DNA from: Methylotenera_A sp049687015
GTDB lineage: Bacteria > Pseudomonadota > Gammaproteobacteria > Burkholderiales > Methylophilaceae
Length of the DNA: 64,000 bases
NCBI GenBank assembly: GCA_049687015.1
Contig: JBAVIP010000063.1
Location: 1 to 64,000 of the forward strand
Direction: 5' to 3'
The notes below the pieces were generated by a model that saw nothing but the letters and a program-made list of their open reading frames with translations, had not been told where the DNA came from and ran no database searches. A program made the position numbers and the translations under genes. Each line of letters starts with the position of its first letter. The first letter of the stretch is position 1. Shown in pieces: positions 8,424 through 17,198 of this stretch.

Positions 8424-8999
8424 TTACAGAAGCGATAGCAGTTGCGTTTCCAGAGTTCTTACAACAGAGACGTTGATCATTTGCAACAGGATAAGCGCAA
8501 CAATAGGCGAAAAATCGATACCGCTTGCCATAGGCAAAATGCGCTGTATCGGCTCCAGTACTGGCCTGGTGAGGCTGTTAAGCACGTTTGCAATGGGTGT
8601 GTGAGGGTTCACCCAGCTTAAAATGACTTGCAATAAAATTGCGTAAAAAAACACATCTAAACTAGTCCGCAATACGCCTAGAAAGCTCATGCCTATCAGG
8701 CCTGCCCAAGCGGACTGGCCTGCAACAGCTAACGGGAAATCGCGCAACCAAACCAAACTAAGCTGCAATAAGAATTGTGTGATTAACGCTAAAAATAAAG
8801 TAGATAAATCAACTTTTCCCCAACTTGGTATTACTCTACGTACTGGCTTCACTGCAAAATCTGTAAGAGAAATCACCATGTAGGCAAGCGGGTTGTTGAA
8901 AGGCGCTCTGAATAATTGCATGAAAAAACGCAGTAAAAACAACATCGTGAGCAAATTCAGAATCGTAGTGAGTAAAAAATTTAGAGCAGCTGCAAACAT
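8424..8999 (-). CDS. YggT-family membrane protein
   Basis: 191 residues with two tandem YggT repeats (about 10-85 and 105-185). Each has a hydrophobic segment followed by a [FN]-P and P-[VI]-x-[PR]-[VI]-[QR]-R motif (VKPVRRVIP and LEPIQRILP). Relatives are linked to osmotic tolerance and to cell-division or photosystem roles in other phyla. It sits three bases after proC in the common proteobacterial order yggS-proC-yggT. Confidence 0.92.
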   Translation of the reverse strand: MFAAALNFLLTTILNLLTMLFLLRFFMQLFRAPFNNPLAYMVISLTDFAVKPVRRVIPSWGKVDLSTLFLALITQFLLQLSLVWLRDFPLAVAGQSAWAGLIGMSFLGVLRTSLDVFFYAILLQVILSWVNPHTPIANVLNSLTRPVLEPIQRILPMASGIDFSPIVALILLQMINVSVVRTLETQLLSLL

Positions 9000-9001
9000 A
9001 T

Positions 9002-9844
9002 TTAATTATTCCCTAATTCATCGCTACCTAATTCAATCCCAAGTGTTTTAGCACGTTCGCAGGCTTTTTTCGCGGCTAAGACAACCGCCTGTTTCACCTG
9101 CGAATTTTGTAAGCTCAACAAACCTTGCTCAGTCGTACCGCCTTTTGAAGTAACTTGTTCGCGCAAAGTGGCAATCGGGATTGCACTGGCATCTGCCAAT
9201 AAACTGGCGCCTTTAAAGGTGGCAATGCTTAGTTGTTTGGCTTGGGATTCGCTTAGCCCTAACTGCAACGCGGCTTCCTGTAAGGCTTCGATCAAATAAA
9301 ACACATAGGCTGGCCCACTGCCGGAAATGGCGGTGACGGCATCCAGTTTTTCTTCCGAATCCAGCCATATAGTGCTGCCTGCAGCACTTAGTACTTGGTC
9401 TGCCAGTGCGATTTGTGCTTTGGAAACACCAGGCAAAGCATATAAACCTGTTACACCCGCTTGTATCTGCGCGGGTGTGTTGGGCATGGCGCGAATGATA
9501 GTTGCATAATTGCCAAGCCAGCGTGATAAATCCTTTAAGCGGATACCTGCGGCGATTGAAATCACCAGTTGCTGTTTAAGCAGCGGTGCCAGTGTTTTTG
9601 CCAGTGCAGGCAGTTGTTGGGGTTTAATTGCCAGCACAATCACGTCGCAAGCTTGAACACTGGACAACTCATTCGATGTATTTACACCTAAATTCTGGCT
9701 AAGCTCCGTACGTTTGCTGGCGTCCAGCTCAATCACCGTGATGTCGCTCATGGTAAACTGCTGGTGTTTTAGCCCGGCTTGGTTTTTTAGACCAGTTATG
9801 AGCGCATGTGCCATGTTGCCGCCGCCAATAAATGCCAGTTTCAA
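9002..9844 (-). CDS. proC: Pyrroline-5-carboxylate reductase
   Basis: 280 residues. Last step of proline synthesis: NAD(P)H-dependent reduction of pyrroline-5-carboxylate. The Rossmann motif IGGGNMA is at the N-terminus and the family signature near the end (EQVTSKGGTTEQG). No ATG lies ahead of the Rossmann strand, so the start is TTG at 9844, consistent with the normal beginning M-x-x-x-F-I-G. Part of the yggS-proC-yggT operon. Confidence 0.96.
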   Translation of the reverse strand: MKLAFIGGGNMAHALITGLKNQAGLKHQQFTMSDITVIELDASKRTELSQNLGVNTSNELSSVQACDVIVLAIKPQQLPALAKTLAPLLKQQLVISIAAGIRLKDLSRWLGNYATIIRAMPNTPAQIQAGVTGLYALPGVSKAQIALADQVLSAAGSTIWLDSEEKLDAVTAISGSGPAYVFYLIEALQEAALQLGLSESQAKQLSIATFKGASLLADASAIPIATLREQVTSKGGTTEQGLLSLQNSQVKQAVVLAAKKACERAKTLGIELGSDELGNN

Positions 9845-9871
9845 TTTAAGTCCAATGTCATTTGCTGATTT

Positions 9872-10567
9872 TCAATTTTGTAATTTCGAAGGACGTGCGC
9901 CAAAAATGGCCGATCCAATACGCACTATGGTAGCATCTTCGTGTATCGCCGCAACATAGTCGTCGGACATGCCAATGGATAAAGTATCTAATTTATAACC
10001 TTGCCGCTGTAATGCTTTGAAAGCGTCGCCTACTATTTTAAATTGTGCACGTTGTTTTGCAAGGTCTTTTGTCGGTGCAGGGATAGCCATTAGTCCGCGT
10101 AATTTCAAGCGCGGCAGGGCATTGATGGCGCTTGCCAGCGCGGAGAGTTCGGCTAAATTGGCACCACTTTTGCTGTCTTCTGCACTGCTATTAATTTGAA
10201 TGCACACATTCAGGGGTGCGAGGTATCGCGGCCTGGCTTCGTTTAAGCGGCCCACAATTTTTAGTCTATCTACGGAATGTACCCAATCGAAATGTTGTGC
10301 AATCAGTTGTGTCTTATTACTTTGTATCGGACCAATAAAATGCCACTCAATGGCACAATCTTTTAATTGTTCTTGTTTATCAATGGCTTCCTGGACGTAG
10401 TTTTCAGCAAATGCACGCTGCCCAGCCAAATACGCCTCACGCAGCCTAGCCGCTGATTGTGCTTTGCTGACGGCGAGCAGTTTAATCTCGTCAGCACGAT
10501 TTGCCATTAATCGCGTTTGACGAATATTTGCTTGAATTGCTTGCAAGGAATCAGCAATTATGGTCAT
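9872..10567 (-). CDS. yggS: YggS/PROSC-type PLP homeostasis protein
   Basis: 231 residues. The fold is that of alanine racemase domain 1; PLP would be bound at Lys35 in LLAVSK. The typical blocks FAENYVQEA, WHFIGPIQSNK and LSIGMSDDY are present. The protein buffers free pyridoxal phosphate and affects amino-acid pools. It is divergent from pilT, a common arrangement in proteobacteria. Confidence 0.95.
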   Translation of the reverse strand: MTIIADSLQAIQANIRQTRLMANRADEIKLLAVSKAQSAARLREAYLAGQRAFAENYVQEAIDKQEQLKDCAIEWHFIGPIQSNKTQLIAQHFDWVHSVDRLKIVGRLNEARPRYLAPLNVCIQINSSAEDSKSGANLAELSALASAINALPRLKLRGLMAIPAPTKDLAKQRAQFKIVGDAFKALQRQGYKLDTLSIGMSDDYVAAIHEDATIVRIGSAIFGARPSKLQN

Positions 10568-10660
10568 AATTCATACATGTTATACAATAAAGTTTATGTA
10601 GTTACTTAAGAGTTTTCTTAAGATGTTGAAATTAATTATAAAATATAACGGGAGCTGATA

Positions 10661-11704
10661 GTGGATATTTCAGATTTACTCGCCTTTTCGGTCAAGAACA
10701 AAGCGTCAGATTTGCACTTGTCGGCTGGCCTGCCGCCGATGATTCGTGTGCATGGCGACGTGCGTAAAATCAATGTGCCTGTGATGGACCATAGCCAGGT
10801 GCACGACATGGTGTACGACATCATGAACGATGGCCAGCGCAAGGTGTATGAGGAAACGCTGGAGTGTGACTTCTCGTTTGAAATCCCTAATTTAGCGCGT
10901 TTTCGTGTCAATGCATTTAACCATAATCGCGGCTCTGGTGCGGTATTCCGGACAATCCCTTCTAAAATTTTAACTTTAGAGCAACTCAATTGTCCGCCAA
11001 TTTTCAAAGAGATTTGTAATACGCCGAGGGGCATTGTGTTGGTGACAGGGCCTACAGGCTCGGGTAAATCCACTACATTGGCGGCGATGGTAGATTATAT
11101 TAATGAAAATGAGATGGGACATATTTTAACGGTGGAAGATCCGATTGAATTTGTACACACCTCAAAAAAATGTTTGATTAATCAACGTGAAGTTGGGCCG
11201 CATACCTTGTCATTTCAAAATGCGCTGCGTTCAGCATTGCGTGAAGACCCTGACGTGATTCTGGTGGGCGAAATGCGGGATTTGGAAACCATTCGTCTGG
11301 CGTTAAGCGCTGCAGAAACAGGTCACTTAGTATTCGGTACTCTACATACCAGTTCGGCCGCGAAGACGATAGACCGTATCGTCGACGTGTTCCCTGCGGC
11401 AGAAAAAGAGATGGTACGGTCTATGTTGTCGGAGTCACTTCGCTCGGTAATTTCACAAACATTATGTAAAACTAAAGATGAGCAGGGCCGTGTGGCTGCG
11501 CATGAAATTATGATTGGTACGCCGGCGATTCGTAACTTGATTCGTGAAAACAAGGTAGCGCAAATGTATTCTGCGATTCAAACCGGCCAAAATATCGGCA
11601 TGCAGACGCTGGATCAAAACCTGCAAGATTTGGTGCGCCGTAACGTGATTTCTGCCAATGAGGCACGTGCTAAAGCTGCTAACAAAGATTCAATTATTGG
11701 TTAA
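10661..11704 (+). CDS. pilT: Type IV pilus retraction ATPase PilT
   Basis: 347 residues from GTG 10661; GGGAG lies six bases ahead. PilT is the hexameric cytoplasmic motor that depolymerises the pilus. Walker A GPTGSGKST is at 130-138, the Walker B/Asp-box region LVGEMRDLETI near 205-215, and the His box HLVFGTLHT follows. The N-terminus has the PAS-like ASDLHLSAG block. pilU follows by 28 bases. Retraction drives twitching and uptake of DNA, which fits the presence of comEC in this window. Confidence 0.97.
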   Translation: MDISDLLAFSVKNKASDLHLSAGLPPMIRVHGDVRKINVPVMDHSQVHDMVYDIMNDGQRKVYEETLECDFSFEIPNLARFRVNAFNHNRGSGAVFRTIPSKILTLEQLNCPPIFKEICNTPRGIVLVTGPTGSGKSTTLAAMVDYINENEMGHILTVEDPIEFVHTSKKCLINQREVGPHTLSFQNALRSALREDPDVILVGEMRDLETIRLALSAAETGHLVFGTLHTSSAAKTIDRIVDVFPAAEKEMVRSMLSESLRSVISQTLCKTKDEQGRVAAHEIMIGTPAIRNLIRENKVAQMYSAIQTGQNIGMQTLDQNLQDLVRRNVISANEARAKAANKDSIIG

Positions 11705-11732
11705 ACTTAACTAAAGACTGTAGGATTGCATC

Positions 11733-12869
11733 ATGGAAAAAGGCCAAGCCGAAAAATTTGTATTTGATTTATTGCGCTTAATGCTCGGAAAAAAAGCATC
11801 CGATATGTTTATCACGACAGGTTTTCCACCTGCCATGAAAGTTGATGGCAAGGTGACTCCGGTGAGTTCACAAGTGCTATCGACACAGCAGGCGCGTGAA
11901 ATCGCACGTTCAATTATGAATGACAAGCAAACCGCAGAGTTTGACGCGACCAATGAATGTAATTTTGCCATCGGCATTCCGGGCGTTGCCCGTTTTCGCG
12001 TGAATGCTTTTGTGCAACGCGGCGCGGTTGGATTGGTGTTTAGAACTATTACCACAAAAATTCCTAAATTTGAGGAATTAGGTCTGCCGGAAGTGTTAAA
12101 AGATATCGCCATGACCAAGCGTGGTTTGGTGATTTTTGTGGGCGGCACGGGTTCAGGTAAATCGACCTCGTTAGCGGCAATGGTAGGCTATCGCAATGAG
12201 AACAGCTATGGCCATATTATTACCATTGAAGACCCGGTTGAGTTTGTGCATGATCACATCAATTGCATTATTACTCAACGTGAAGTGGGCGTGGATACGG
12301 ATAACTGGAGCATTGCGCTAAAAAACACCTTACGCCAGGCGCCGGACGTGATTTTGATCGGTGAAATTCGCGATCGCGAAACCATGGACTATGCGATTGC
12401 GTTCGCGGAAACAGGCCATTTATGCCTATCTACCTTGCACGCGAATAGCACCAACCAAGCTTTAGACCGCATTATTAACTTTTTCCCCGAGGAGCGGCGT
12501 CATCAGTTGTTAATGGATTTATCACTTAATACGCGTGCATTTATTTCACAACGATTGATCCCAAAAGCGGACGGTGTAGGGCGGGCAGCAGCGATTGAAA
12601 TTATGATTAACTCGCCCTTAATTTCAGATTTGATTTTTAAAGGCGATGTACACGAAATTAAAGAGATTATTGGTCGTTCTCGCGAACTGGGTATGCAAAC
12701 GTTCGACCAAGCGTTGTTTGATTTACATGAATCAGACACCATTAGTTACGAGGATGCATTACGCAATGCAGATTCTGTGAATGATTTGCGGCTTAAAATT
12801 AAGCTTGAAGGTAAAAGCGCACACCATAGAGATAATTCTGCTGGTTTGGATCATCTGGGCATGGTGTAA
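11733..12869 (+). CDS. pilU: PilU, accessory type IV pilus retraction ATPase
   Basis: 378 residues. A PilT paralogue that supports PilT-dependent retraction. Walker A GGTGSGKST is at 137-145; the acidic box ILIGEIRDRETM and the His box HLCLSTLHA follow. It is longer at the C-terminus than PilT and has ASDMFITTG in the N-domain, which is typical of PilU. A rho-independent terminator lies just downstream. Confidence 0.96.
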   Translation: MEKGQAEKFVFDLLRLMLGKKASDMFITTGFPPAMKVDGKVTPVSSQVLSTQQAREIARSIMNDKQTAEFDATNECNFAIGIPGVARFRVNAFVQRGAVGLVFRTITTKIPKFEELGLPEVLKDIAMTKRGLVIFVGGTGSGKSTSLAAMVGYRNENSYGHIITIEDPVEFVHDHINCIITQREVGVDTDNWSIALKNTLRQAPDVILIGEIRDRETMDYAIAFAETGHLCLSTLHANSTNQALDRIINFFPEERRHQLLMDLSLNTRAFISQRLIPKADGVGRAAAIEIMINSPLISDLIFKGDVHEIKEIIGRSRELGMQTFDQALFDLHESDTISYEDALRNADSVNDLRLKIKLEGKSAHHRDNSAGLDHLGMV

Positions 12870-12883
12870 AGCAGTTGGTTTTA

Positions 12884-12918
12884 ACAAAAAAGCCGATGAA
12901 TCTCACCGGCTTTTTTGT
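12884..12918. terminator. Bidirectional rho-independent terminator between pilU and the OmpA-domain gene
   Basis: ACAAAAAAGCCG (12884-12895) is the exact inverted repeat of CGGCTTTTTTGT (12907-12918), with an 11-base loop. A run of T follows on the plus strand and, by symmetry, on the minus strand, so it can serve both convergent units. Confidence 0.85.
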
Positions 12919-12947
12919 TTTACTTACTATTTATTTATTCTGTCCAG

Positions 12948-13715
12948 CTATTCTACAGAAACCTCAACACGTCGTGCTTCGGCTAAATCACCGCCACCAA
13001 CAACACTTTCAGGTTTGCGCATTTCGATTCTCATTACATCAACACCCGCTGCAATGAGCGCGGCCTGTACTGCCTTGGCGCGGTTATAAGCAAGCTCTTC
13101 ATTGACTGCTTTGTTGCCGCGTGGGTCGTGATAACCAGATAACACGGCCTTAGCAGTATCGTGTATTTTTAACCAATCAACAATGGGTGCAAGTGTCGCG
13201 TCTGCATCGCCAGGTAGCGCAGTTTTGCCTGAGTCAAAGTAAAGCTTGGCAGCAGGCGGTGGCATTGCTGCTACTGGTTCTGTGGCTTTAACCAATATCT
13301 GGTTATCTACTGCCACCGCAGTTCCAAAAAACGCTTGGGCATCCGTGCCTTTTTGTTGCTTAATTGCATCAGAATCTACAGTGCCGGTGAGTACGACGTT
13401 CTTATCATCGCCTTTTGCCTGCAATGCGTCACCGCCGCTTAATAGTGCTTTTAGCGCGTCTGATTGGCTTAGCCAGCTTACATTGGCACCATCACCACTG
13501 CTGGTAAAGTCATTGGCTGTTGCTGTAAAGCCGAAGGCATCTACCACTGGCGATGCTGGCGCTATGTTTTCTACCGGTGTGGCGGCTTCAACTGGGACGC
13601 CACAACACGCGCTGGATGGCCCACGGCCCGCGAACACCATCCATAGCAATAATAAGGCGAGTATCAGTGCAACTATCCAACTCCAGCGGTTATAGCTTGA
13701 TTGATTGTTTTGCAT
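12948..13715 (-). CDS. Membrane-anchored OmpA-domain protein with BON-like region
   Basis: 255 residues from ATG 13715; GAGGTG lies just upstream, and an in-frame GTG at 13724 is part of that ribosome site. One N-terminal membrane helix (about 12-32) is followed by a Cys pair, then a BON-like stretch (VVLTGTVDSDAIKQQ). The C-terminal OmpA/MotB-type peptidoglycan-binding domain begins about residue 155 (KLYFDSGKTALP, then LSGYHDPRGN and NRAKAV). It is probably anchored in the inner membrane and reaches the cell wall. It follows the HhH-domain gene by 15 bases, so the two are co-transcribed. Confidence 0.85.
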   Translation of the reverse strand: MQNNQSSYNRWSWIVALILALLLLWMVFAGRGPSSACCGVPVEAATPVENIAPASPVVDAFGFTATANDFTSSGDGANVSWLSQSDALKALLSGGDALQAKGDDKNVVLTGTVDSDAIKQQKGTDAQAFFGTAVAVDNQILVKATEPVAAMPPPAAKLYFDSGKTALPGDADATLAPIVDWLKIHDTAKAVLSGYHDPRGNKAVNEELAYNRAKAVQAALIAAGVDVMRIEMRKPESVVGGGDLAEARRVEVSVE

Positions 13716-13730
13716 ATTAGTCACCTCAAG

Positions 13731-14294
13731 TTATTTTTTAATGCCGCCAGAAAGCTCATCCTGCAATTTTTTAAGCTCTGTCCATTTGTTTTCAGCTGCT
13801 AGCGCCGCCTGCCGCGCCCAAGTGCTTGGGTTGGCAATGCGGAAGCGTGAGCCGCCTTTGTCTAAAATCGCCTGCAATTGCGGTACAGTAGCTGCGGCGA
13901 GCTGAGCAAAGGTTTTAATGCCGTTGTCGTTAAACAGTTCATTAATTTTTGGGCCGATGCCTTCCACAATTGTGAGATCGTTAGCATTTTTAATTGCAAA
14001 ACCGGCTTTTTTGGCTGCAGCAATATCAATAACCATTGCTTTAGGTGCTTCTGGTTTGGGCGCTTCTGGCCTGGGTGCCGATGCTTTAGGTGGTTCAGCC
14101 GCTTTGGCAACCGGCGCAGCAGGCACTTCGGCCATTTTTGCTGGGGCAGCTGTAGAGGCTTGTGTTGTAGCCTGAGTGTTACATGAAGATTTGCAGCAAC
14201 ATCTACATAGGCACCAATTTAATATCCAGCCCAATAAAGCGCCAGCAAGAAACCACCAGAAACAGCATCCTAAAGAACTTAAAAGTGAACTCAT
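13731..14294 (-). CDS. Membrane protein with cytoplasmic HhH (L21-associated/DUF4332-like) domain
   Basis: 187 residues. The N-terminus is a hydrophobic, Cys-rich segment (about 5-37, with a CLCRCCC cluster), followed by a low-complexity Ala/Pro/Glu linker. The C-terminus is a helix-hairpin-helix domain: DLTIVEGIGPKINELF and then a GIKTFAQLA helix, ending in STWARQAALAAENKW. This domain type is found fused to ribosomal L21 and in stand-alone proteins; its ligand is not established. The start is supported by GGGAG upstream. Operon with the OmpA-domain gene. Confidence 0.8.
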   Translation of the reverse strand: MSSLLSSLGCCFWWFLAGALLGWILNWCLCRCCCKSSCNTQATTQASTAAPAKMAEVPAAPVAKAAEPPKASAPRPEAPKPEAPKAMVIDIAAAKKAGFAIKNANDLTIVEGIGPKINELFNDNGIKTFAQLAAATVPQLQAILDKGGSRFRIANPSTWARQAALAAENKWTELKKLQDELSGGIKK

Positions 14295-14367
14295 TTGTAC
14301 TCCCCAAAAAAATGGTCAATCAAAATCTTAAGATATTTTATCGGTACTACCAATAACAAGAAAAGTA

Positions 14368-14396
14368 ACTATCTGCCCCTTTTAAGCAAACGTCAA
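14368..14396 (-). promoter_or_regulatory. Candidate sigma-70 promoter for the HhH/OmpA gene pair
   Basis: On the minus strand TTGACG (14391-14396) is followed by exactly 17 bases and then GATAGT (14368-14373). The -10 box matches the consensus at four of six positions. It lies about 75 bases before the start codon at 14294, in the only intergenic space upstream of this operon. Confidence 0.5.
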
Positions 14397-14436
14397 GTTT
14401 TTAAGATAATTGCATTCAAATTTCAGCAGTTTTGGT

Positions 14437-15711
14437 TTAGGCCTGGTAGGTAACTTGGCCATGCAACAGGGTATATTGCACCTTGCCTAGTACGGTATAG
14501 CCTAAAAATGGTGTGTTCTTGCCTTGGCTTTTGAGCTGTTTTGCGTCTACTTTCCACTCCTGCTGCGGGTTAAAAATCGCAATGTCCGCATCGGCATTTG
14601 TGCTTAAATTACCACTAGAAATCCCCAGAATATTTGCTGGCTGGCTTGTGATTTTTGCCACAGCGTCAAACATGGAGGCTTTGTTATCTGCCGCCCATTT
14701 AAGTGCCAGCGGCAATAGCAGCTCCAGTCCAGTTGCGCCTGCTTCGGCTTCGGCAAACGGCAGTAACTTTGCATCGTCATCCACAGGCGTGTGGTCTGAG
14801 CATATCGCATCAATTGTGCCGTCTTTTAAGCCATGGCACAGCGCGTTTTTGTCGCGGGAAGAACGTAGCGGCGGCTTGAGATTGGCATGCGCATTGAAAA
14901 AACCGATGTCGTGGTCGGTTAAATGGCAATGCTGCGCGCTCACATCCGCAGTCACTTGTATGCCTTGTTTTTTGGCCTGGCGTACCAATTCGACACCTTC
15001 TGCAGTGGAAAGCCGGCACAAATGTATTTTGGTTTTGGTTTCATGTGCGATGCGTATAATGCTGGCGATGGCAAGGCCCTCAGCCGCGGCAGGTATGCCT
15101 TTCAGGCCTAAACGGCTAGCGATTTCGCCATCATGTGCTATGCCATTTTTCGCGAGGTAATAATCCTCGGCACGCAAAAATATCGTATAGCCAAACGTAG
15201 AGGCGTATTCAAAAGCGCGCCATAGTACTTGTGTATCGGTAATCGCTACATCGGCTTGACTAAAGCCCGCGCAGCCAGCCTCGGTGAGCTCGCACATCTC
15301 GGTAAGCAGCTTGCCTTCTAGCCGTCGTGTTAATGCGCCAAGCGGGTATACGTGTGCCAAATTCAATAGTTTGGCACGGTGTTTCAGCATTTCTACCAAT
15401 CCTGGCTCGTCCAGCACAGGGTCGGTATCGGGCGGGCAGGCCAGGCTGGTCACGCCGCCTGCGGCTGCTGCAAGCAATTCACTTTTAAGTGTGGCTTTAT
15501 ATTCAGAACCTGGCTCGCGTAACCTGGCGGATAAATCTACAAATCCTGGTGCGACGATTAAGCCTGTGGCATCGATGGTTTGATTCGCTACAAAGCCATC
15601 TGGGGCGGTACCAATGCCAGCAATTTTACCTGCGGCAATGTACACATCCTGCTTAGCGTCAATGTTATTTTTTGGGTCTATCAGGTGGCCATTTTTGATG
15701 TGAATTTTCAT
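14437..15711 (-). CDS. pyrX: Dihydroorotase-like protein PyrC' (PyrX), probably catalytically inactive
   Basis: 424 residues, the length of type I dihydroorotases. The fold markers remain (LIVAPGFVDL, LREPG, CSDHTPV), but the metal-binding D-x-H-x-H motif reads D59-L-S61-A-R63. The region of the usual carbamylated Lys reads GCAGFSQADV, and the later His in the usual HaED block is replaced (FLRAED). The same losses are known in the PyrC' subunit of Pseudomonas, which supports aspartate transcarbamoylase assembly without dihydroorotase activity. The start overlaps pyrB by four bases, in line with a complex. An active dihydroorotase should be encoded elsewhere. Confidence 0.9.
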   Translation of the reverse strand: MKIHIKNGHLIDPKNNIDAKQDVYIAAGKIAGIGTAPDGFVANQTIDATGLIVAPGFVDLSARLREPGSEYKATLKSELLAAAAGGVTSLACPPDTDPVLDEPGLVEMLKHRAKLLNLAHVYPLGALTRRLEGKLLTEMCELTEAGCAGFSQADVAITDTQVLWRAFEYASTFGYTIFLRAEDYYLAKNGIAHDGEIASRLGLKGIPAAAEGLAIASIIRIAHETKTKIHLCRLSTAEGVELVRQAKKQGIQVTADVSAQHCHLTDHDIGFFNAHANLKPPLRSSRDKNALCHGLKDGTIDAICSDHTPVDDDAKLLPFAEAEAGATGLELLLPLALKWAADNKASMFDAVAKITSQPANILGISSGNLSTNADADIAIFNPQQEWKVDAKQLKSQGKNTPFLGYTVLGKVQYTLLHGQVTYQA

Positions 15712-16688
15712 GCGCCGCCTCCTGTGTTTCCGCCTGCCGACTGTCCGCCCGCTAAAATGGCCATGACAGCCATGCGTACTGCAATACCGAAGGTTACTTG
15801 AGGCAGAATCACCGATTGATGTCCATCGGCCACGCTGGAATCAATCTCCACGCCGCGATTCATAGGGCCAGGATGCATAACAATGGCGTCGGGTTTTGCG
15901 TAGCTTAATTTTTCTTGGGTTAAACCGAAGGTTTTAAAATATTCTTGTGCGCTAGGCAACAGCGCGCCGCTCATGCGCTCATTCTGCAGGCGCAGCATCA
16001 TAATCACATCCACATCTTTTAGGCCGGCCTTCATATCGTGAAACACTTGCACGCCAAGTTTTTCGACACCAGCCGGAAGCAAAGTTTTTGGTGCGATCAC
16101 ACGCACTTCAGGCACGCCTAATGTGGTCAGAGCGTGAATTTCGCTGCGTGCTACGCGCGAATGCAGCACATCCCCCACCAAAGCCACACGCAGATTGTGC
16201 ATATCAGGCTTGTAGCGGCGCACGGTAAATACATCCAATAAACCCTGTGTTGGATGTGCATGACGGCCATCACCCGCGTTAATGACGCTAATGTTGTCTG
16301 GCACGTGCTGCGCAATAAAATGCACCGCACCGCTTTGGCCGTGGCGCACCACAAACATATCGGCGTGCATGGCGATTAAGTTATCCACCGTGTCTAGAAT
16401 GGTTTCACCTTTAGATCGGCTTGAAGTGTCAACGTTAAGATTGATGACATCAGCCGAAAGACGCTTGGCGGCGATTTCAAAGGTGGTGCGGGTGCGGGTG
16501 CTGTTCTCGAAAAAGATATTACACACGGTTTTTCCGCGCAAAAGCGGCACTTTTTTAATATCACGCTCGGCCACGCCAACAAAGGTTTCTGCGGTATCCA
16601 GAATCTGGGTGAGGATTTTTTTAGGCAGGCCTTCTATTGTTAAAAGGTGCTTTAATTTGCCTTCAGCATCTAGTTGCGGGTTATGCAT
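15708..16688 (-). CDS. pyrB: Aspartate carbamoyltransferase catalytic subunit
   Basis: 326 residues. Committed step of pyrimidine synthesis: carbamoyl phosphate plus aspartate. The carbamoyl-phosphate motif STRTRT is at 63-68; HPTQGLLD and MHPGPMNRGVE are present. There is an N-terminal extension before the first helix, as in Pseudomonas PyrB. It overlaps pyrR upstream by eight bases and pyrC' downstream by four. No regulatory subunit (pyrI) is seen nearby, in keeping with a PyrB-PyrC' holoenzyme. Confidence 0.96.
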   Translation of the reverse strand: MHNPQLDAEGKLKHLLTIEGLPKKILTQILDTAETFVGVAERDIKKVPLLRGKTVCNIFFENSTRTRTTFEIAAKRLSADVINLNVDTSSRSKGETILDTVDNLIAMHADMFVVRHGQSGAVHFIAQHVPDNISVINAGDGRHAHPTQGLLDVFTVRRYKPDMHNLRVALVGDVLHSRVARSEIHALTTLGVPEVRVIAPKTLLPAGVEKLGVQVFHDMKAGLKDVDVIMMLRLQNERMSGALLPSAQEYFKTFGLTQEKLSYAKPDAIVMHPGPMNRGVEIDSSVADGHQSVILPQVTFGIAVRMAVMAILAGGQSAGGNTGGGA

Positions 16689-17193
16689 GATTGTTCTCTA
16701 ATGACAGGTGTAATTTGCCTTTGGTGTCTTGCGAAAGCTGTAAGCTTTGATCCGGTTTCAGCAAAATTTCTGCGCCTACTATATTGGGTAAGATTGGCAA
16801 CTCAGCACCACCGCGGTTAATCAGTACCGCAAGGGTGATGCTGGCGGGGCGGCCGTAATCGAATAGCTCGTTCATCGCTGCACGTGTGGTGCGGCCTGTG
16901 TAAAAAATATCGTCAATCAGAATGATATGTTTATCTTGCACATCAAATGCAATATTGGAAGGCTTGGGCTCGGCTTTCAAGCCACGCTGTGCATAGTCGT
17001 CGCGGTACAGTGCCGCATCCAGCGTGCCATAGGGAATGTCCTGTTTGATCGATTTCAAAATGCGCTGCATCAACCATACGCCGCCGCTGTGAATGCCCAC
17101 CAAGGCGCTATTTGATTGCAATTGCGCCTGGATTTTTTCTGTAATTTTGGCGGTAATTTCAGCCAGTAAAGTTTCGGGATCAGGTAGTTGCAT
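16681..17193 (-). CDS. pyrR: PyrR, bifunctional pyrimidine regulator / uracil phosphoribosyltransferase
   Basis: 170 residues. The PRPP-binding motif ILIDDIFYTGRTTRAA is at 91-106, with GIHSGG near residue 33-38. In Gram-positive bacteria PyrR binds mRNA to attenuate pyr operons; in proteobacteria its regulatory role is less clear, though it stays linked to pyrB as here. I see no convincing attenuator in the five bases to ruvX or ahead of it. Confidence 0.93.
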   Translation of the reverse strand: MQLPDPETLLAEITAKITEKIQAQLQSNSALVGIHSGGVWLMQRILKSIKQDIPYGTLDAALYRDDYAQRGLKAEPKPSNIAFDVQDKHIILIDDIFYTGRTTRAAMNELFDYGRPASITLAVLINRGGAELPILPNIVGAEILLKPDQSLQLSQDTKGKLHLSLENNHA

Positions 17194-17198
17194 ACTTG

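Noticed and set aside
13878..14186. Open frames opposite the HhH-domain gene
   Set aside because: They mirror the Ala/Pro-rich linker and have no family features; the minus-strand gene has a promoter, ribosome site and known domain.
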